From Meiothermus sp. (GTDB lineage Bacteria; Deinococcota; Deinococci; Deinococcales; Thermaceae): a DNA stretch of 64,000 nt. Where the stretch lies: contig NZ_BPIJ01000001.1 in assembly GCF_026004055.1 (NCBI RefSeq), positions 1,178,001-1,242,000 of the forward strand, written 5' to 3'. This document shows, piece after piece, positions 1-8,896 of the stretch. Both the position numbers and the translations under genes were made by a program. Every line of letters begins with the position of its first letter. Within the stretch, counting starts at the first letter, position 1. The notes below the pieces were generated by a model. The model saw only the letters and a program-made list of their open reading frames with translations. It was not told the origin of the DNA and made no database searches.

Positions 1-1363
1 AGCCGGTGCCCAGGCGCATGGCCCGGTTCAGGTCGGTGGGGCCGGCCACGCCCTCGGCCAGGGCCGAGACCGCCTCGTTGATGAGCAAAGCCAGGATGCG
101 AAACCCCACCCCGCCGGGCTGGTCGGGCAACACCAAGGTGTTGTAACCATGCGCACCAAAATAGGTTTGGGCCAGCCTCAGGGCCTGGTTTGCCCCGCTC
201 AAAGGCGCGTAGAGTTCGACCACGGCCTTTTCCCCAACCGGCGGAACCAGGCTGAATCCTGCTAGGGCCCGACCCCGGAACTCGGCCTGTATAGAGCTGG
301 CGGAATGCCCCCAAACCAGCGAGACCACTGGCAGGTTCTCAAAAAAGTCGTGTTTGCGCTCCAGCATCACCCGGCAGTCCAGCACGAAGCGGGCCTCGGC
401 TACGTTTTCGGTGTGTTGGAAGCGAGCCCGCAGTTCTTTGGCGAGCGGATTTGGCCCGATGATGAGGGGGAGGGGAATTGCCTGGGTTTGAGCTGGCGGT
501 GGAGCGGGGAGTGGGGGCGGCCCAGGGGGGTAGCGATACCAACCCTGGCCGCTCTTGCGCCCCAATAACCCGGCGGCTACCCGTTGGAACTGGAGGGGAT
601 GGGGCCGGTAGCGGGGTTCGCCATAGAAGCTCTGGTAGACCGAGCTCGAGGCAGCATAGTTGACGTCCAACCCAATCAGATCCATCAGCTCAAAAGGCCC
701 CATAGGGAAGCCCAGCCCCCGCATGATCCAGTCGATGTGTTCCTTGGGAATGCCCTCGCCATAGAGCCGCAGGGCCTCGCCATAGAAGGGACGGGCCACA
801 CGGTTCACCAGAAAACCAGGGGCATCCACCACCTGCACAGGCTCCTTGCCCCAAGCCTGCATCAGTGTATGCATGCGCTCCAAGAGCGTCGGGTCGGTTT
901 GTAGACCCCCCACCACCTCCACCAGCTTCATACGCTGGGCGGGATTAAAAAAGTGCAACCCCAGTACCCGTCCGGGGTGCTCGACCCTGGCGGCGACCGC
1001 CGAGACCAGAAAGGTCGAGGTGTTGGTGGCCAGGATGTTGTAGGGGTTAAGCTCACCCAGCTTGCCGAGCAGTTCTTGCTTGAGCTCGAGCTGCTCCGGT
1101 ACCGCCTCGATCACCAGGTCGGCCCGCGCGCAATCCTCCAGCGACCCCGTGGGGTGCAGACGGGCCAGCACCGCTTCTACCGGCTCTGGCAAGCGCCCCT
1201 TCTCGGCCATTTTTTGCAGGTCGGCCCGAATCTCGGTTAGGGCTTTCTCGATGGCTGCAGGATAGGGGTCGTAAAGCCAGACCGGGTGCCGGGCCATGGC
1301 CGCTACCTGGGCAATTCCCCGGCCCATGGTGCCAGCCCCCAGAATCGCCACCGTTTCCTTCAC
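1..1363 (-). CDS. 3-hydroxyacyl-CoA dehydrogenase, C-terminus cut by window edge
   Basis: NAD-dependent oxidation of 3-hydroxyacyl-CoA to 3-ketoacyl-CoA in fatty-acid or phenylacetate-type degradation, in the cytoplasm. About 454 residues are present and the reading frame runs off base 1. The N-terminus has the Rossmann motif GAGTMG, followed by TNTSTF and the family block HFFNPAQRMKLVEVV. A PGFLVNR block and a second helical domain (VGFRILALLINEA) follow, so this is the two-domain bacterial form. The start is GTG at 1363, chosen because GGGAGG lies four bases upstream and the Rossmann fold starts at once. A perfect inverted repeat lies just upstream, so regulation by a TetR-like repressor is likely (inference). 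The acyl chain length it prefers cannot be told. Confidence 0.9.
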   Translation of the reverse strand, partial: MKETVAILGAGTMGRGIAQVAAMARHPVWLYDPYPAAIEKALTEIRADLQKMAEKGRLPEPVEAVLARLHPTGSLEDCARADLVIEAVPEQLELKQELLGKLGELNPYNILATNTSTFLVSAVAARVEHPGRVLGLHFFNPAQRMKLVEVVGGLQTDPTLLERMHTLMQAWGKEPVQVVDAPGFLVNRVARPFYGEALRLYGEGIPKEHIDWIMRGLGFPMGPFELMDLIGLDVNYAASSSVYQSFYGEPRYRPHPLQFQRVAAGLLGRKSGQGWYRYPPGPPPLPAPPPAQTQAIPLPLIIGPNPLAKELRARFQHTENVAEARFVLDCRVMLERKHDFFENLPVVSLVWGHSASSIQAEFRGRALAGFSLVPPVGEKAVVELYAPLSGANQALRLAQTYFGAHGYNTLVLPDQPGGVGFRILALLINEAVSALAEGVAGPTDLNRAMRLGTG

Positions 1364-1379
1364 CAAGCCTCCCTTTACC

Positions 1380-1399
1380 AAACAAACACTCGTTTGTTT
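1380..1399. promoter_or_regulatory. Perfect inverted repeat, likely repressor operator
   Basis: The sequence is AAACAAAC, a 4-base spacer ACTC, then GTTTGTTT. The 8-base arms are perfectly complementary. It lies 17 to 36 bases before the GTG of the dehydrogenase, where a repressor would block transcription. Its size and spacing suit a TetR-family dimer, the class that often controls acyl-CoA degradation genes. No regulator gene adjoins it in the window, so the partner is unknown. Confidence 0.5.
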
Positions 1400-1538
1400 A
1401 CCTTTACGTTGGGCGTCAGTCTAAACGCAGGTTTTCCCGCTGTCAAGGCAGCGCCGTTGCATTCTCGTCTGCAAGCTCAAGCCAGCCTGCTTGCTCACGG
1501 CATAGCATGCTTTATGTCTTTCAGCATACAATCGGAGC

Positions 1539-1919
1539 ATGAAAGCCTACCTAGGCCTCTACACCGCGCGCCTCGAGATGCCCTGGGTAAAAAGCCTCAA
1601 GGAAAAGCGGGCGCTGGTCAAACCGGCCATCGAGCGTTTGCGGGCGCGCTTCCCGGTTTCGGCAGCGCGGTTGGCCGGACAGAACGATTACGGCTGGGAG
1701 GTGGTGGGTTTTAGCCTGATCGGCCACGATGGAGTCTGGGTCGAGACCGTTCTGCGCGAGGCCGCCGACTTTATCGCGGCCCAGGCCGAGTACGAGGTAG
1801 TGGAGGTGAGCTGGAGCGTGGAGGAAGTGAGCCTGGAAGAACTCATTACCCCAGTGCCGTCCTCTAAATGGCCCTTCAGAGAAAAACCTGCCCCTCCCCT
1901 ACCCCGCGGGTCGGATTAA
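1539..1919 (+). CDS. DUF503 family protein (YlxP-like)
   Basis: A 126-residue protein of the DUF503 family. It shows the family opening (hydrophobic strand, then KSLKEKRALVKPAIERLRARF) and the internal pattern of a small ferredoxin-like alpha/beta fold. In many bacteria the family member lies near translation genes (ylxP beside rbfA), but here it stands alone between the dehydrogenase and tRNA-Lys, so the context says nothing about its role. The last 20 or so residues are proline-rich and look like a lineage-specific tail. A TACAAT box at 1527-1532 ends six bases before the ATG, so the mRNA is probably leaderless. The molecular function of the family is not established. Confidence 0.85.
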   Translation: MKAYLGLYTARLEMPWVKSLKEKRALVKPAIERLRARFPVSAARLAGQNDYGWEVVGFSLIGHDGVWVETVLREAADFIAAQAEYEVVEVSWSVEEVSLEELITPVPSSKWPFREKPAPPLPRGSD

Positions 1920-2186
1920 GTAGGGTTTTCCCCTGCCAGCCGTGCTGGGCAGAAAAGGAAGAACTGTAGCCGATGGTCGTCGTTTTCGTTTTGCCGCTGG
2001 CGGTCTGGTAAGTACGTTTTCGCGTCATTCAGAACAGAGCGAAGCAAGAAATCTGATACGCACTCCCACCCGCACCACCCCTTTGTATGCCCGCAAGAAG
2101 CCGAGGGCAGAAGTTGGGTTCATTTTTTGAATCCCAAAAGCAGATACCCGGTTGGCGAAAAGCCGGTTTTAGACAGGCCCAGACTA
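1920..2186. other. Intergenic stretch before tRNA-Lys
   Basis: No convincing gene is visible in these 267 bases. Short reading frames here lack a ribosome site and resemble no family I know. A stretch near 2024-2053 (CATTCAGAACAGAGCGAAGC) resembles scattered intergenic repeat debris common in many bacterial genomes. Confidence 0.4.
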
Positions 2187-2215
2187 TTGACAAAAGGCCC
2201 TATACTCACTATATT
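2187..2215 (+). promoter_or_regulatory. Strong sigma-70-type promoter of tRNA-Lys
   Basis: The -35 box is a perfect TTGACA (2187-2192), followed by a 17-base spacer and TATATT (2210-2215). Transcription should start near 2222, six bases before the mature tRNA. This is the best consensus promoter in the window, as expected for a stable RNA gene. Confidence 0.9.
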
Positions 2216-2227
2216 TATGTGTTGCTT

Positions 2228-2303
<76 letters not shown>

Positions 2304-2312
2304 GGCTTATCA

Positions 2313-2351
2313 AAGAGGCTGGGTTTTTGGCGAACCCGGCCTCTTCCTTTT
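2313..2351 (+). terminator. Intrinsic terminator of tRNA-Lys
   Basis: A 13-pair stem (AAGAGGC T GGGTT against AACCC G GCCTCTT, with one T-G wobble) closes a 7-base loop. It is followed by CCTTTT. It starts ten bases after the encoded CCA. Confidence 0.85.
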
Positions 2352-2485
2352 GGTGATTTTTGCGGTTTTGATGACAAGCTTTGGCCCTGGGTTGCCTGAT
2401 GGGTTCTCTTTGGCCTAAACCTCATGGGCCTGGAGGTGATAAATAACCCACCAACTGCAAAACCCAGTGCTACATTTAGGGCGAC

Positions 2486-3910
2486 GTGCGCGCTATGGGA
2501 ACAATGGATCGTATAAGCATAAAGCATCCGAACCTTCTCAGCCTGTTGGGTTTACTGGTCTGGGGCGTGGTTTCGTTTTTGTATTTGCCCGATAGCTACC
2601 AGGCTTTTAGTTTTCTATTTTTGATGCCGGGGGTCTGGAAGGGCGGCCTGAGGAGCCTGCGCTGGCTGGCACCGTTGCTGATTGTATACACGGCTACGCA
2701 GCATCTTTATCCCGCGTTCAACCTAAGCCTGGACAGTATGTTGGTGACGACGCTTCCAGGTCTGGTAGCGCTGGGTTTGGTGGCCTGGTTACGTGAGCGG
2801 GATCGGCGTACCCAACAAGAACTCGAGGAATCGCTGCGCTTCATGCATTTGCTCGAGGAAGGCAGCCTCAATATCAGCACCGCCGGCGACCCGCTGGAGC
2901 TCACCGAAAGCGCCATGTCGGCCCTGCACAACCTTAACATCGCACCCCACCTGGCCTTTGTGCGCTTCCGCGAGGGCAAGCCGGTGGTGGTGAGCGCACG
3001 CGGCGCCCTCGAGCGCTACCGTGGACGACACCTACCCCAACAAAAACTCAGCACCCATGCCTCGCTAACCGATAGCTTTACCGTCGGCAACTACCTCGAG
3101 GGCATCCCCGAAAGCGCCGGCTGGTCTACGGCGGCGGTTCCGGTCTCGGCCCGACAAAAACGCCCTTTGGGGGTAGTGATTCTGGCCCGGGACGGCAACA
3201 AACCCTTCCAATCCGACGAAAAAGCCATTGCCAACTCTTTAGCTCGGGTAATGGGGGCCCAGCTAGGGCAGATGGAGGCGCTCAAGCATCTCGAGGACGC
3301 CTACGACGGCACTTTACGGGCTTTGGGTCTGGCCCTAGAATTCCGCGACCACGAGACCCAGGGCCATACCAAGCGGGTGGTGGCCTGGGCCGACCAACTG
3401 GCCCAAGACCTGGGCCTAGATGCCTCCATGCGCAAATTCCTCCGTTGGGGCGCCTACTTGCACGATATCGGCAAACTCTCCATCTCCGATCAAATCCTGC
3501 GAAAACCCGACAAACTCGACGAGGAAGAATGGGAGATCATGAAGAGCCACGTGGTTAAGGGCTGGGAAATGCTTTCACGGGTGCCATTTTTGCCCCAAGA
3601 GACCTTAGAAGTGGTACGACACCACCACGAAAACTGGGATGGCAGCGGCTACCCCGACGGCCTAAAGGGTCAGGACATTCCCATTCTGGCGCGTATTTTT
3701 GCGGTAGTAGACACCTTCGATGCACTCTACAGCCCCCGCCCCTACAAGCGGGCCTGGAAACCTGCAGAAATTATCGAGGAACTGAATCGCCTGAAGGGTA
3801 AAAAGCTCGACCCCAAGCTGGTGGACATCTTCATCACACGCATCACCTCGCCCTCTGGCAAAGAAGCTATGGAGGTTGCCAACCCTAGCAAGGCTAATGT
3901 CAAAGCCTAA
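2486..3910 (+). CDS. Membrane-anchored GAF/HD-GYP phosphodiesterase
   Basis: Probable c-di-GMP phosphodiesterase of 474 residues. Hydrophobic segments fill about residues 15-95 (membrane anchor). A short charged helix with coiled-coil character, a GAF-like sensor domain (about 120-270) and an HD-GYP domain (about 285-460) follow. The metal-site His-Asp lies in YLHDIGKL (about 325-332), and the signature reads HHHENWDGSGYPDGLKG (about 378-394), so the catalytic residues appear intact. The start is uncertain: GTG 2486, or ATG 2495 or 2507; TACATT at 2471-2476 and AGG at 2478-2480 favour 2486. A GGDEF protein at 28.7-30.0 kb could supply the opposing activity. What the GAF domain senses is unknown. 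Confidence 0.92.
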   Translation: MRAMGTMDRISIKHPNLLSLLGLLVWGVVSFLYLPDSYQAFSFLFLMPGVWKGGLRSLRWLAPLLIVYTATQHLYPAFNLSLDSMLVTTLPGLVALGLVAWLRERDRRTQQELEESLRFMHLLEEGSLNISTAGDPLELTESAMSALHNLNIAPHLAFVRFREGKPVVVSARGALERYRGRHLPQQKLSTHASLTDSFTVGNYLEGIPESAGWSTAAVPVSARQKRPLGVVILARDGNKPFQSDEKAIANSLARVMGAQLGQMEALKHLEDAYDGTLRALGLALEFRDHETQGHTKRVVAWADQLAQDLGLDASMRKFLRWGAYLHDIGKLSISDQILRKPDKLDEEEWEIMKSHVVKGWEMLSRVPFLPQETLEVVRHHHENWDGSGYPDGLKGQDIPILARIFAVVDTFDALYSPRPYKRAWKPAEIIEELNRLKGKKLDPKLVDIFITRITSPSGKEAMEVANPSKANVKA

Positions 3911-3924
3911 AATCTGATAGTCCA

Positions 3925-4269
3925 TAGTGCTCTGGTAACTAAATTTCCGAAGTTTTGTACCGCACCCCGAATACATCGTTGTAGAGATTCCATCCCACTT
4001 CGGCCCCCGAGATGGCCTAAAAACGCCCTCCCTACCGCGTAGGGAGGGTGGGGGAGGGTATCAGGCAAGGCCCCCAATCCGCTGCGTGAAGGGCCAGGTC
4101 AGCCACCCCACCTGGCCTCCCCTACGCAGTAGGGGAGGAAAGGGGCGAAGCGGGGTGGGGTGCTTTTTGCATGACCGTACAGGCAAGGCACCGAAGGCCC
4201 AGGTTTACGAGACACGGCGCGTTCTGAAGGCTAAACCCCATACTGCGTATTTTGTTACCAGACCACTAA
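3925..4269 (-). repeat. Repeat family A, copy 1 (MITE-like)
   Basis: About 345 bp, with terminal inverted repeats TAGTGCTCTGGTAAC (3925-3939) and GTTACCAGACCACTAA (4254-4269). It lies in reverse orientation relative to the other four copies. The interior holds two strong hairpins: CCCTCCCTAC near 4049 with its partner, and CCTCCCCTAC with CTACGCAGTAGGGG near 4130. No real gene is inside; a frame encoding MKGQVSHPTWPPL recurs in copies only because the DNA recurs. Family B copy 1 abuts its right end. Confidence 0.9.
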
Positions 4270-4474
4270 ATGGTCTAGTAACAAAGTATGTGACCCCACT
4301 TCTCCCGTCATTGCGAGCATCCGCAGGATGCGAAGCAATCCAGAATCCCTGGCCTGGCCAGCCTGCACAAGGTTATTTGGATTGCTTCGTCGGCGGGGGC
4401 CTCCTCGCAATGACAAGGGGCTCACATTTGGATTTGTAAGGGCGAAGTGACGTAAATCAGCTTACCAGACCAAT
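4270..4474 (+). repeat. Repeat family B, copy 1 (short form)
   Basis: About 205 bp bounded by TGGTCTAGTAAC and TTACCAGACCA, almost the same tips as family A but a different interior. The core is the pair CATTGCGAGCATCC and GAAGCAATCC against GGATTGCTTC and CTCGCAATGAC, which can fold into a long hairpin. Similar core sequences are widespread in bacterial intergenic DNA (from memory). It directly follows family A copy 1, with no unique DNA between. Confidence 0.85.
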
Positions 4475-4628
4475 AGCTATGCCATACACGACATTAAGCC
4501 CTTTTCAGATTGCGTACGTTTCGATTCGTGATTCCAGTAAGATTTTTCGAGCAACACAAAAAACTTGATGGGCACAACCCAAACAGATCACAAGCTCCCA
4601 CAGCGACCTCACGATAAAATAGCTGACC

Positions 4629-5694
4629 ATGCAGCTATTTCCACCTCTTTATAACGACCCACTGGCCGAACTTTTCCATACTCGAGTACCCGCCGGCGAG
4701 CCCTGGGCCTGGGTGCTGTGCCAACGCATTCTGGCCGACGAAACCCTGGCCCGGCGCCTGCTATCTGAGCCCCTGAGCCCCGGAATGGCCGACTGGATTG
4801 GTCAGGAGTTGGGGCACCTGCGGCGGGAGTTGGAGCACCTCCAAAAGCAATACCCCTTTTCGGACTTCGGCCACCGCACCCCCAGCGCCGCCGAAAGCGC
4901 CGCGCTGAAAGTACTGCTGCAAGGTTCGCCCACCTCTTTACAACGCTTCTATCAAACCTACGGCTATGGCATCTACGTCCACCACACGGCCTTCCTTTTC
5001 AACCGCCAAATGCAGGCCATCGAGAAACCAGACCCCGCACGCTTTGACGACCTGGTGGGCTATGCCCGTCAAATCCATACCCTGCGGGCCAATGTAGAGC
5101 GTTTTTTTGGCGGGAAAGCCCGCCGTTCCAATGCTCCTGTATGGGGCCAGGGGCACCGGCAAGTCCACTTCGGTCAAGGCCCTGCGTACCCAATATGCCG
5201 ACCGGGGCCTAAGGCTGATAGAAGTGCTTGCGGATGGTCTGGAACAACTGCCCGCCCTGCTAGAGCTGCTGGCTCCATTGCCTTACAAGTTCGTGCTCTA
5301 CATGGACGACCTGGCCTTTGCCGGCGACGACGAGCGATTTCACAAGCTGAAGGCCCTGCTGGAAGGAGCTGTTTACGAGCGACCCTCCAACGTGCTGGTT
5401 GTAGCGACCTCCAACCGCCGTAACCTGGTGACGCAACACTGGTCGGATCGGCCCGCCCCCGATGCCAACGACCCCGCTTCCTGGGACACCCTGCAAGACA
5501 AACTGGCCCTGGCCGACCGCTTCGGGCTGGTGCTTACCTTTCCCCCTTTCGACCAGCAGCTCTACCTGGAAGCTGTGGCTTACATTCTGGGGCACGAACT
5601 CGACGAGGCCACCCACCAAGCTGCTTTGCAGTTTGCCCTCGAGGGCCGCGGGTTCTCGGGCCGCACCGCGCGGCATTTTGCCAACCAGCAGTAA
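4629..5694 (+). pseudogene. DUF815-type AAA ATPase with a +1 frameshift at a T7 run
   Basis: The two halves of one protein lie in different frames. Bases 4629 to about 5108 encode the N-terminal helical part (ending ANVERF). From about 5107 the frame shifted by one carries LAGKPAVP, the P-loop GARGTGKST, a Walker B-like YMDDLAF, the sensor VVATSNRR, and the C-terminal lid to stop 5694. Removing one T from the run 5102-5108 restores one protein of about 354 residues with the expected order. It may be a disrupted gene, a sequencing error, or a real slippage site. A TAAAAT box at 4615-4620 ends eight bases before the ATG, suggesting a leaderless start. The role of this predicted P-loop family is unclear. 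Confidence 0.85.
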
Positions 5695-5715
5695 CGCCCT
5701 GCACCGGGTTGTTGC

Positions 5716-7362
5716 TCAAGGGCGCTCGAGCGGCTTTAGCAAAGGCTGGCGTTTGCGCTCGAGGGCCGCACCAATAAATCCGGCAAAAGGCGGCGAGACC
5801 CGCATGGGGCGGCTGGAAAGCTCGGGATGGGCTTGCAGGCCGATAAAGAAGGGGTGATCGGGCAGTTCGATGGCCTCCACCAGCCCCGCTCCTCTCCCCT
5901 GCACCCCCGGCGTCACCGCCGAGACCGTCAGGCCACCTTCGATAAGTTGCTGGACATAAGCGGGGTTCACCTCGTAGCGGTGGCGGTGCCGCTCAAGAAC
6001 CAGTTCCTTGCCATAGAGCTTGTAGAGCAGGGTTTCGGGGTGGATCCGCATGGGCCAGTTGCCCAGCCGCATGGTGCCGCCCATGCCCTCGACTTCCAAC
6101 TGCTCGGGCATCAGGTCGATTACCGGGTGGGGAGTGTAGGGGTCGAACTCGGTGCTGTTGGCCCCCTCGAGTCCCAACACATTCCGGGCAAACTCGATGA
6201 CCGCAATTTGCAACCCCAGACAAATACCAAAGTAGGGCACGCGGTTCTCACGGGCATAGCGGGCGGCCCAAATTTTGCCTTCGATGCCACGAATTCCAAA
6301 CCCAGGCCCCACCAACACCCCATCCACATCGCCCAGCAATTCGGCGGCCCTGCTCAGGTCGGTGATGTCCTCGGCGTTGACCCACTTCACGTTCACCCGT
6401 GCATCGTGGGCAATCCCCGCATGACGGAAAGCTTCCAGGATGCTCAGGTAGGCATCGGGCATCTTCACATACTTACCTACGAAGGCCACCGTTACCTCGT
6501 CGGCCGGGTGTTTGAGCTTGCGCACGGCATTCTGCCAAAAGGTCAGGTTGGGCTGAATCGGCTCCAAACCTAGCTTTTTTTCCACTACCCGGCCCAAGCC
6601 CTGCTCCTCCAGCACCAGCGGCATCTCGTAGAGGTATTCCACGGTGGGACTGCTAAAAACCTCGCCCGCGTGCACATTGGTAAAGAGGGCCACCTTTTTG
6701 CGTACATCCTCGGGCACCATTTTTTCCGAACGCAGCACCAGCACATCGGGCTGGATACCCACCCCCCGCAGGGTGGAGACCGAGTGCTGGGTGGGTTTGG
6801 TCTTGAACTCTTCGGAGGTCGCCAGATAGGGCACCAAAGTCAAATGCAGGTACATCAAGTCCTGGTCGTCTTCGTCGAACTGGAACTGCCGAATGGCTTC
6901 TAGGAAGGGCAGGCTCTCGATGTCGCCCACCGTACCGCCTACCTCCACCACCACGATCTCGGCGTTTTGCTCCTGGGCAGTGCGGCGGATGCGGTCTTTG
7001 ATCTCGTCGGTGATGTGTGGGATTACCTGCACGGTCTGAGAGAGGTACTCCCCGCGCCGCTCTTTTTGAATGACCGAGAGATACACCTGCCCGGTGGTGA
7101 TGTTGTTGGCACGGGACAGGTCGATGTCCAGAAAGCGCTCGTAGTGGCCGATGTCCAGATCGGTTTCGGCACCGTCACCGGTGACAAACACCTCGCCGTG
7201 TTCGTAGGGCCGCATGGTACCCGCGTCCACATTGACGTAAGGGTCAATCTTGATGGCGGTCACGCGGTAACCGCGCCCCCGCAGGATGGCTCCGAGGCTC
7301 GAGGTGAGAATACCCTTGCCTAAACTGCTGACCACACCGCCCGTAACAAAAATGTATTTCAC
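5716..7362 (-). CDS. pyrG: CTP synthase
   Basis: Makes CTP from UTP, ATP and glutamine (pyrimidine synthesis). It has 548 residues, the normal family length. The synthase domain opens with KYIFVTGGVVSSLGKG, whose glycine-rich P-loop is complete, and contains KIDPYVNVDAGTM and GGTVGDIES. The C-terminal class I glutamine amidotransferase domain carries the nucleophile Cys in YFGICLGLQ and a catalytic His-Glu pair in the QAHPEL region. The frame extends upstream, but the real start is GTG 7362, because homology begins exactly there. It converges with the DUF815 pseudogene, 21 bases apart. Feedback control by CTP is expected from the family. Confidence 0.97.
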   Translation of the reverse strand: MKYIFVTGGVVSSLGKGILTSSLGAILRGRGYRVTAIKIDPYVNVDAGTMRPYEHGEVFVTGDGAETDLDIGHYERFLDIDLSRANNITTGQVYLSVIQKERRGEYLSQTVQVIPHITDEIKDRIRRTAQEQNAEIVVVEVGGTVGDIESLPFLEAIRQFQFDEDDQDLMYLHLTLVPYLATSEEFKTKPTQHSVSTLRGVGIQPDVLVLRSEKMVPEDVRKKVALFTNVHAGEVFSSPTVEYLYEMPLVLEEQGLGRVVEKKLGLEPIQPNLTFWQNAVRKLKHPADEVTVAFVGKYVKMPDAYLSILEAFRHAGIAHDARVNVKWVNAEDITDLSRAAELLGDVDGVLVGPGFGIRGIEGKIWAARYARENRVPYFGICLGLQIAVIEFARNVLGLEGANSTEFDPYTPHPVIDLMPEQLEVEGMGGTMRLGNWPMRIHPETLLYKLYGKELVLERHRHRYEVNPAYVQQLIEGGLTVSAVTPGVQGRGAGLVEAIELPDHPFFIGLQAHPELSSRPMRVSPPFAGFIGAALERKRQPLLKPLERP

Positions 7363-7541
7363 AAAACCCCCGTCCTGCGCCGGAGCCTGTCCAGCACTCC
7401 AAAAGCTTCTTTTCAAAGGCTCAACCGGTACGGTGGAGCCGCCAAACTATCACGGGATTTAATCGTACCATGACCTGCCCCCTCTATGTCCAGGCACGTG
7501 GGCACGGTTGGCCGTGCAGCTACGCAAAAAGTTTGACTTTG

Positions 7542-7547
7542 TACAAT
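7542..7547 (+). promoter_or_regulatory. -10 box of a leaderless promoter (metallo-beta-lactamase gene)
   Basis: TACAAT ends six bases before ATG 7554, so transcription would begin at or next to the start codon. A TTGACT lies only three bases further upstream, too close to be the -35 partner. The arrangement is one of about ten similar ones in the window. Confidence 0.6.
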
Positions 7548-7553
7548 CTTGAT

Positions 7554-8546
7554 ATGGCCGGGGCCATTCAACTTTCCCACCAGGTTGCACCGGGTATTTT
7601 CGCGATACCTGTTCCCATTCCCTACCCCTTCAAGTACGTAAATTGTTATCTCTTACACCCCAACCCGGGTTCTTCCGACGGCCCGGTACTGGTAGATTGC
7701 GCTCTGGACACCACCGAAGCGAGGGCCGGCCTGGAAGCGGCCCTGCGCGAGCACGGGCTGGAATTCAGCGACCTCGAGCACCTGGTAATTACCCACCACC
7801 ACCCCGACCACTACGGCCTGGCCGGCCTGATAGAAGCCCAGGGCCCCAGGGTATGGATGCTGGATGTGGAGCTAGAGCGCGGGCAGGTCTTCTGGACAGA
7901 GCCCGAACGCATGAACCAGATCGGCCAGCAACTATTTCGGCAACATGGGGTCGGTGAGCAATACCTGGCCGACCTGGGCCAGGAGATGGCCAAAACCCGC
8001 AGCCGGGTGCACCCCGCGCAGAACCCCCAGACCTTCCGCGATGGCGAGACCCTCCAGCTGGCAGGTATGCCCTACCGGGTGGTCTGGACACCCGGCCATG
8101 CCGACGGCCACGCCATGTTACTGCGCGAGGACGATGGGGTGCTGCTGGCCGGGGATCAAATCCTGGAGCGCATCTCCCCCAACATCGGCATCTGGGCCTA
8201 CTCCTATGCCAACCCCCTAAAGCACTACTTCGAGTCGCTGGAAAAAACCGCCGCCCTGGGGGCCTCGAGGGCCTTGCCGGGACACTACCGGCCCATCTTG
8301 GATATTGCGGGGCGGGTGGCCGAGCTTCGGGCGCACCACCTGGAACGGCTCGAGTTTTTAGCAGTCCTGATCGGCCATCAACCCCAAACCTGCTGGCAGC
8401 TATCGCTCTCGCTCTTCCCAGGCGACCTTAACCTGGCCCAGCGGCGCTTTGCCTGGTCGGAGACTTTGGCCCACCTAGAGTATCTGGTAGCCGAAGGAAA
8501 GGTAAAGCGGCTCGAGGAAAACGGGATTGTTCATTACAGCCGATAG
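7554..8546 (+). CDS. Metallo-beta-lactamase fold hydrolase
   Basis: A 330-residue cytoplasmic hydrolase of the metallo-beta-lactamase superfamily. The metal motif reads THHHPDH (about residues 80-86), with further ligands in PGHADGHAML and LPGHYRP, so the two-metal site looks intact. The last 70 or so residues (after about 255) look like the helical or winged-helix tail found in LACTB2-like members. The frame is open to 7470, but ATG 7554 is preferred because of the leaderless -10 box at 7542-7547 and because the protein family aligns from there. The substrate cannot be inferred; thioesters, lactones or RNA are all possible in this family. Confidence 0.88.
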   Translation: MAGAIQLSHQVAPGIFAIPVPIPYPFKYVNCYLLHPNPGSSDGPVLVDCALDTTEARAGLEAALREHGLEFSDLEHLVITHHHPDHYGLAGLIEAQGPRVWMLDVELERGQVFWTEPERMNQIGQQLFRQHGVGEQYLADLGQEMAKTRSRVHPAQNPQTFRDGETLQLAGMPYRVVWTPGHADGHAMLLREDDGVLLAGDQILERISPNIGIWAYSYANPLKHYFESLEKTAALGASRALPGHYRPILDIAGRVAELRAHHLERLEFLAVLIGHQPQTCWQLSLSLFPGDLNLAQRRFAWSETLAHLEYLVAEGKVKRLEENGIVHYSR

Positions 8547-8685
8547 TCCATAGCCATGTAAACTGGACTGAGACACCCACCCACCATTTACCCCACCCAC
8601 GGTATCTGCGAAGCCGGGTAAAGGCAGTCGGTAAAAGAGCATGGGAAAGCGGGAATTACGCAATGGGGAACACAGGAGGTAGGCC

Positions 8686-8895
8686 ATGAGCAAGGTCTAT
8701 AAAAAGGTGGAGCTGGTCGGCAGCAGTGCAGAGAGCCTCGAGGACGCTATCAAGGTGGCGTTGGCGCGGGCCCGCAAAACCCTGCGCAACCTGGACTGGT
8801 TCGAGGTCAAGGAGATTCGCGGCAGCCTGACCGACGGCTACGTGAACACCTACCAGGTGACGCTCCTGGTGGGATTCCGGCTCGAGGAGGAGTAG
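8686..8895 (+). CDS. Dodecin flavin-binding protein
   Basis: A 69-residue protein with the dodecin pattern: KKVELVGSSAESLEDAI at the N-terminus, then NLDWFEVKEIRG, whose Trp is the residue that stacks on the flavin. It ends with YQVTLLVGF. Dodecins assemble as hollow 12-mers that store or buffer flavins (FMN in Thermus thermophilus, from family knowledge). A strong ribosome site AGGAGGT lies seven bases before the ATG. It converges with the gamma-glutamyltransferase gene, one base separating the stop codons. Confidence 0.95.
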   Translation: MSKVYKKVELVGSSAESLEDAIKVALARARKTLRNLDWFEVKEIRGSLTDGYVNTYQVTLLVGFRLEEE

Positions 8896-8896
8896 T

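Noticed and set aside
4086-4439. Small frames starting MKGQVSHPTWPPLRSRGG and MGALPDTLPHPPYAV that recur at several places
   Set aside because: They lie inside repeat families A and B, are conserved only because the DNA repeats are, and have no ribosome site or promoter.
5827-6573. A 248-codon frame opposite pyrG
   Set aside because: It lies wholly antisense to a well-supported gene, with composition set by its codons.
7533-7547. TTGACT and TACAAT as a -35/-10 pair
   Set aside because: They are only three bases apart; a pair needs about 17.
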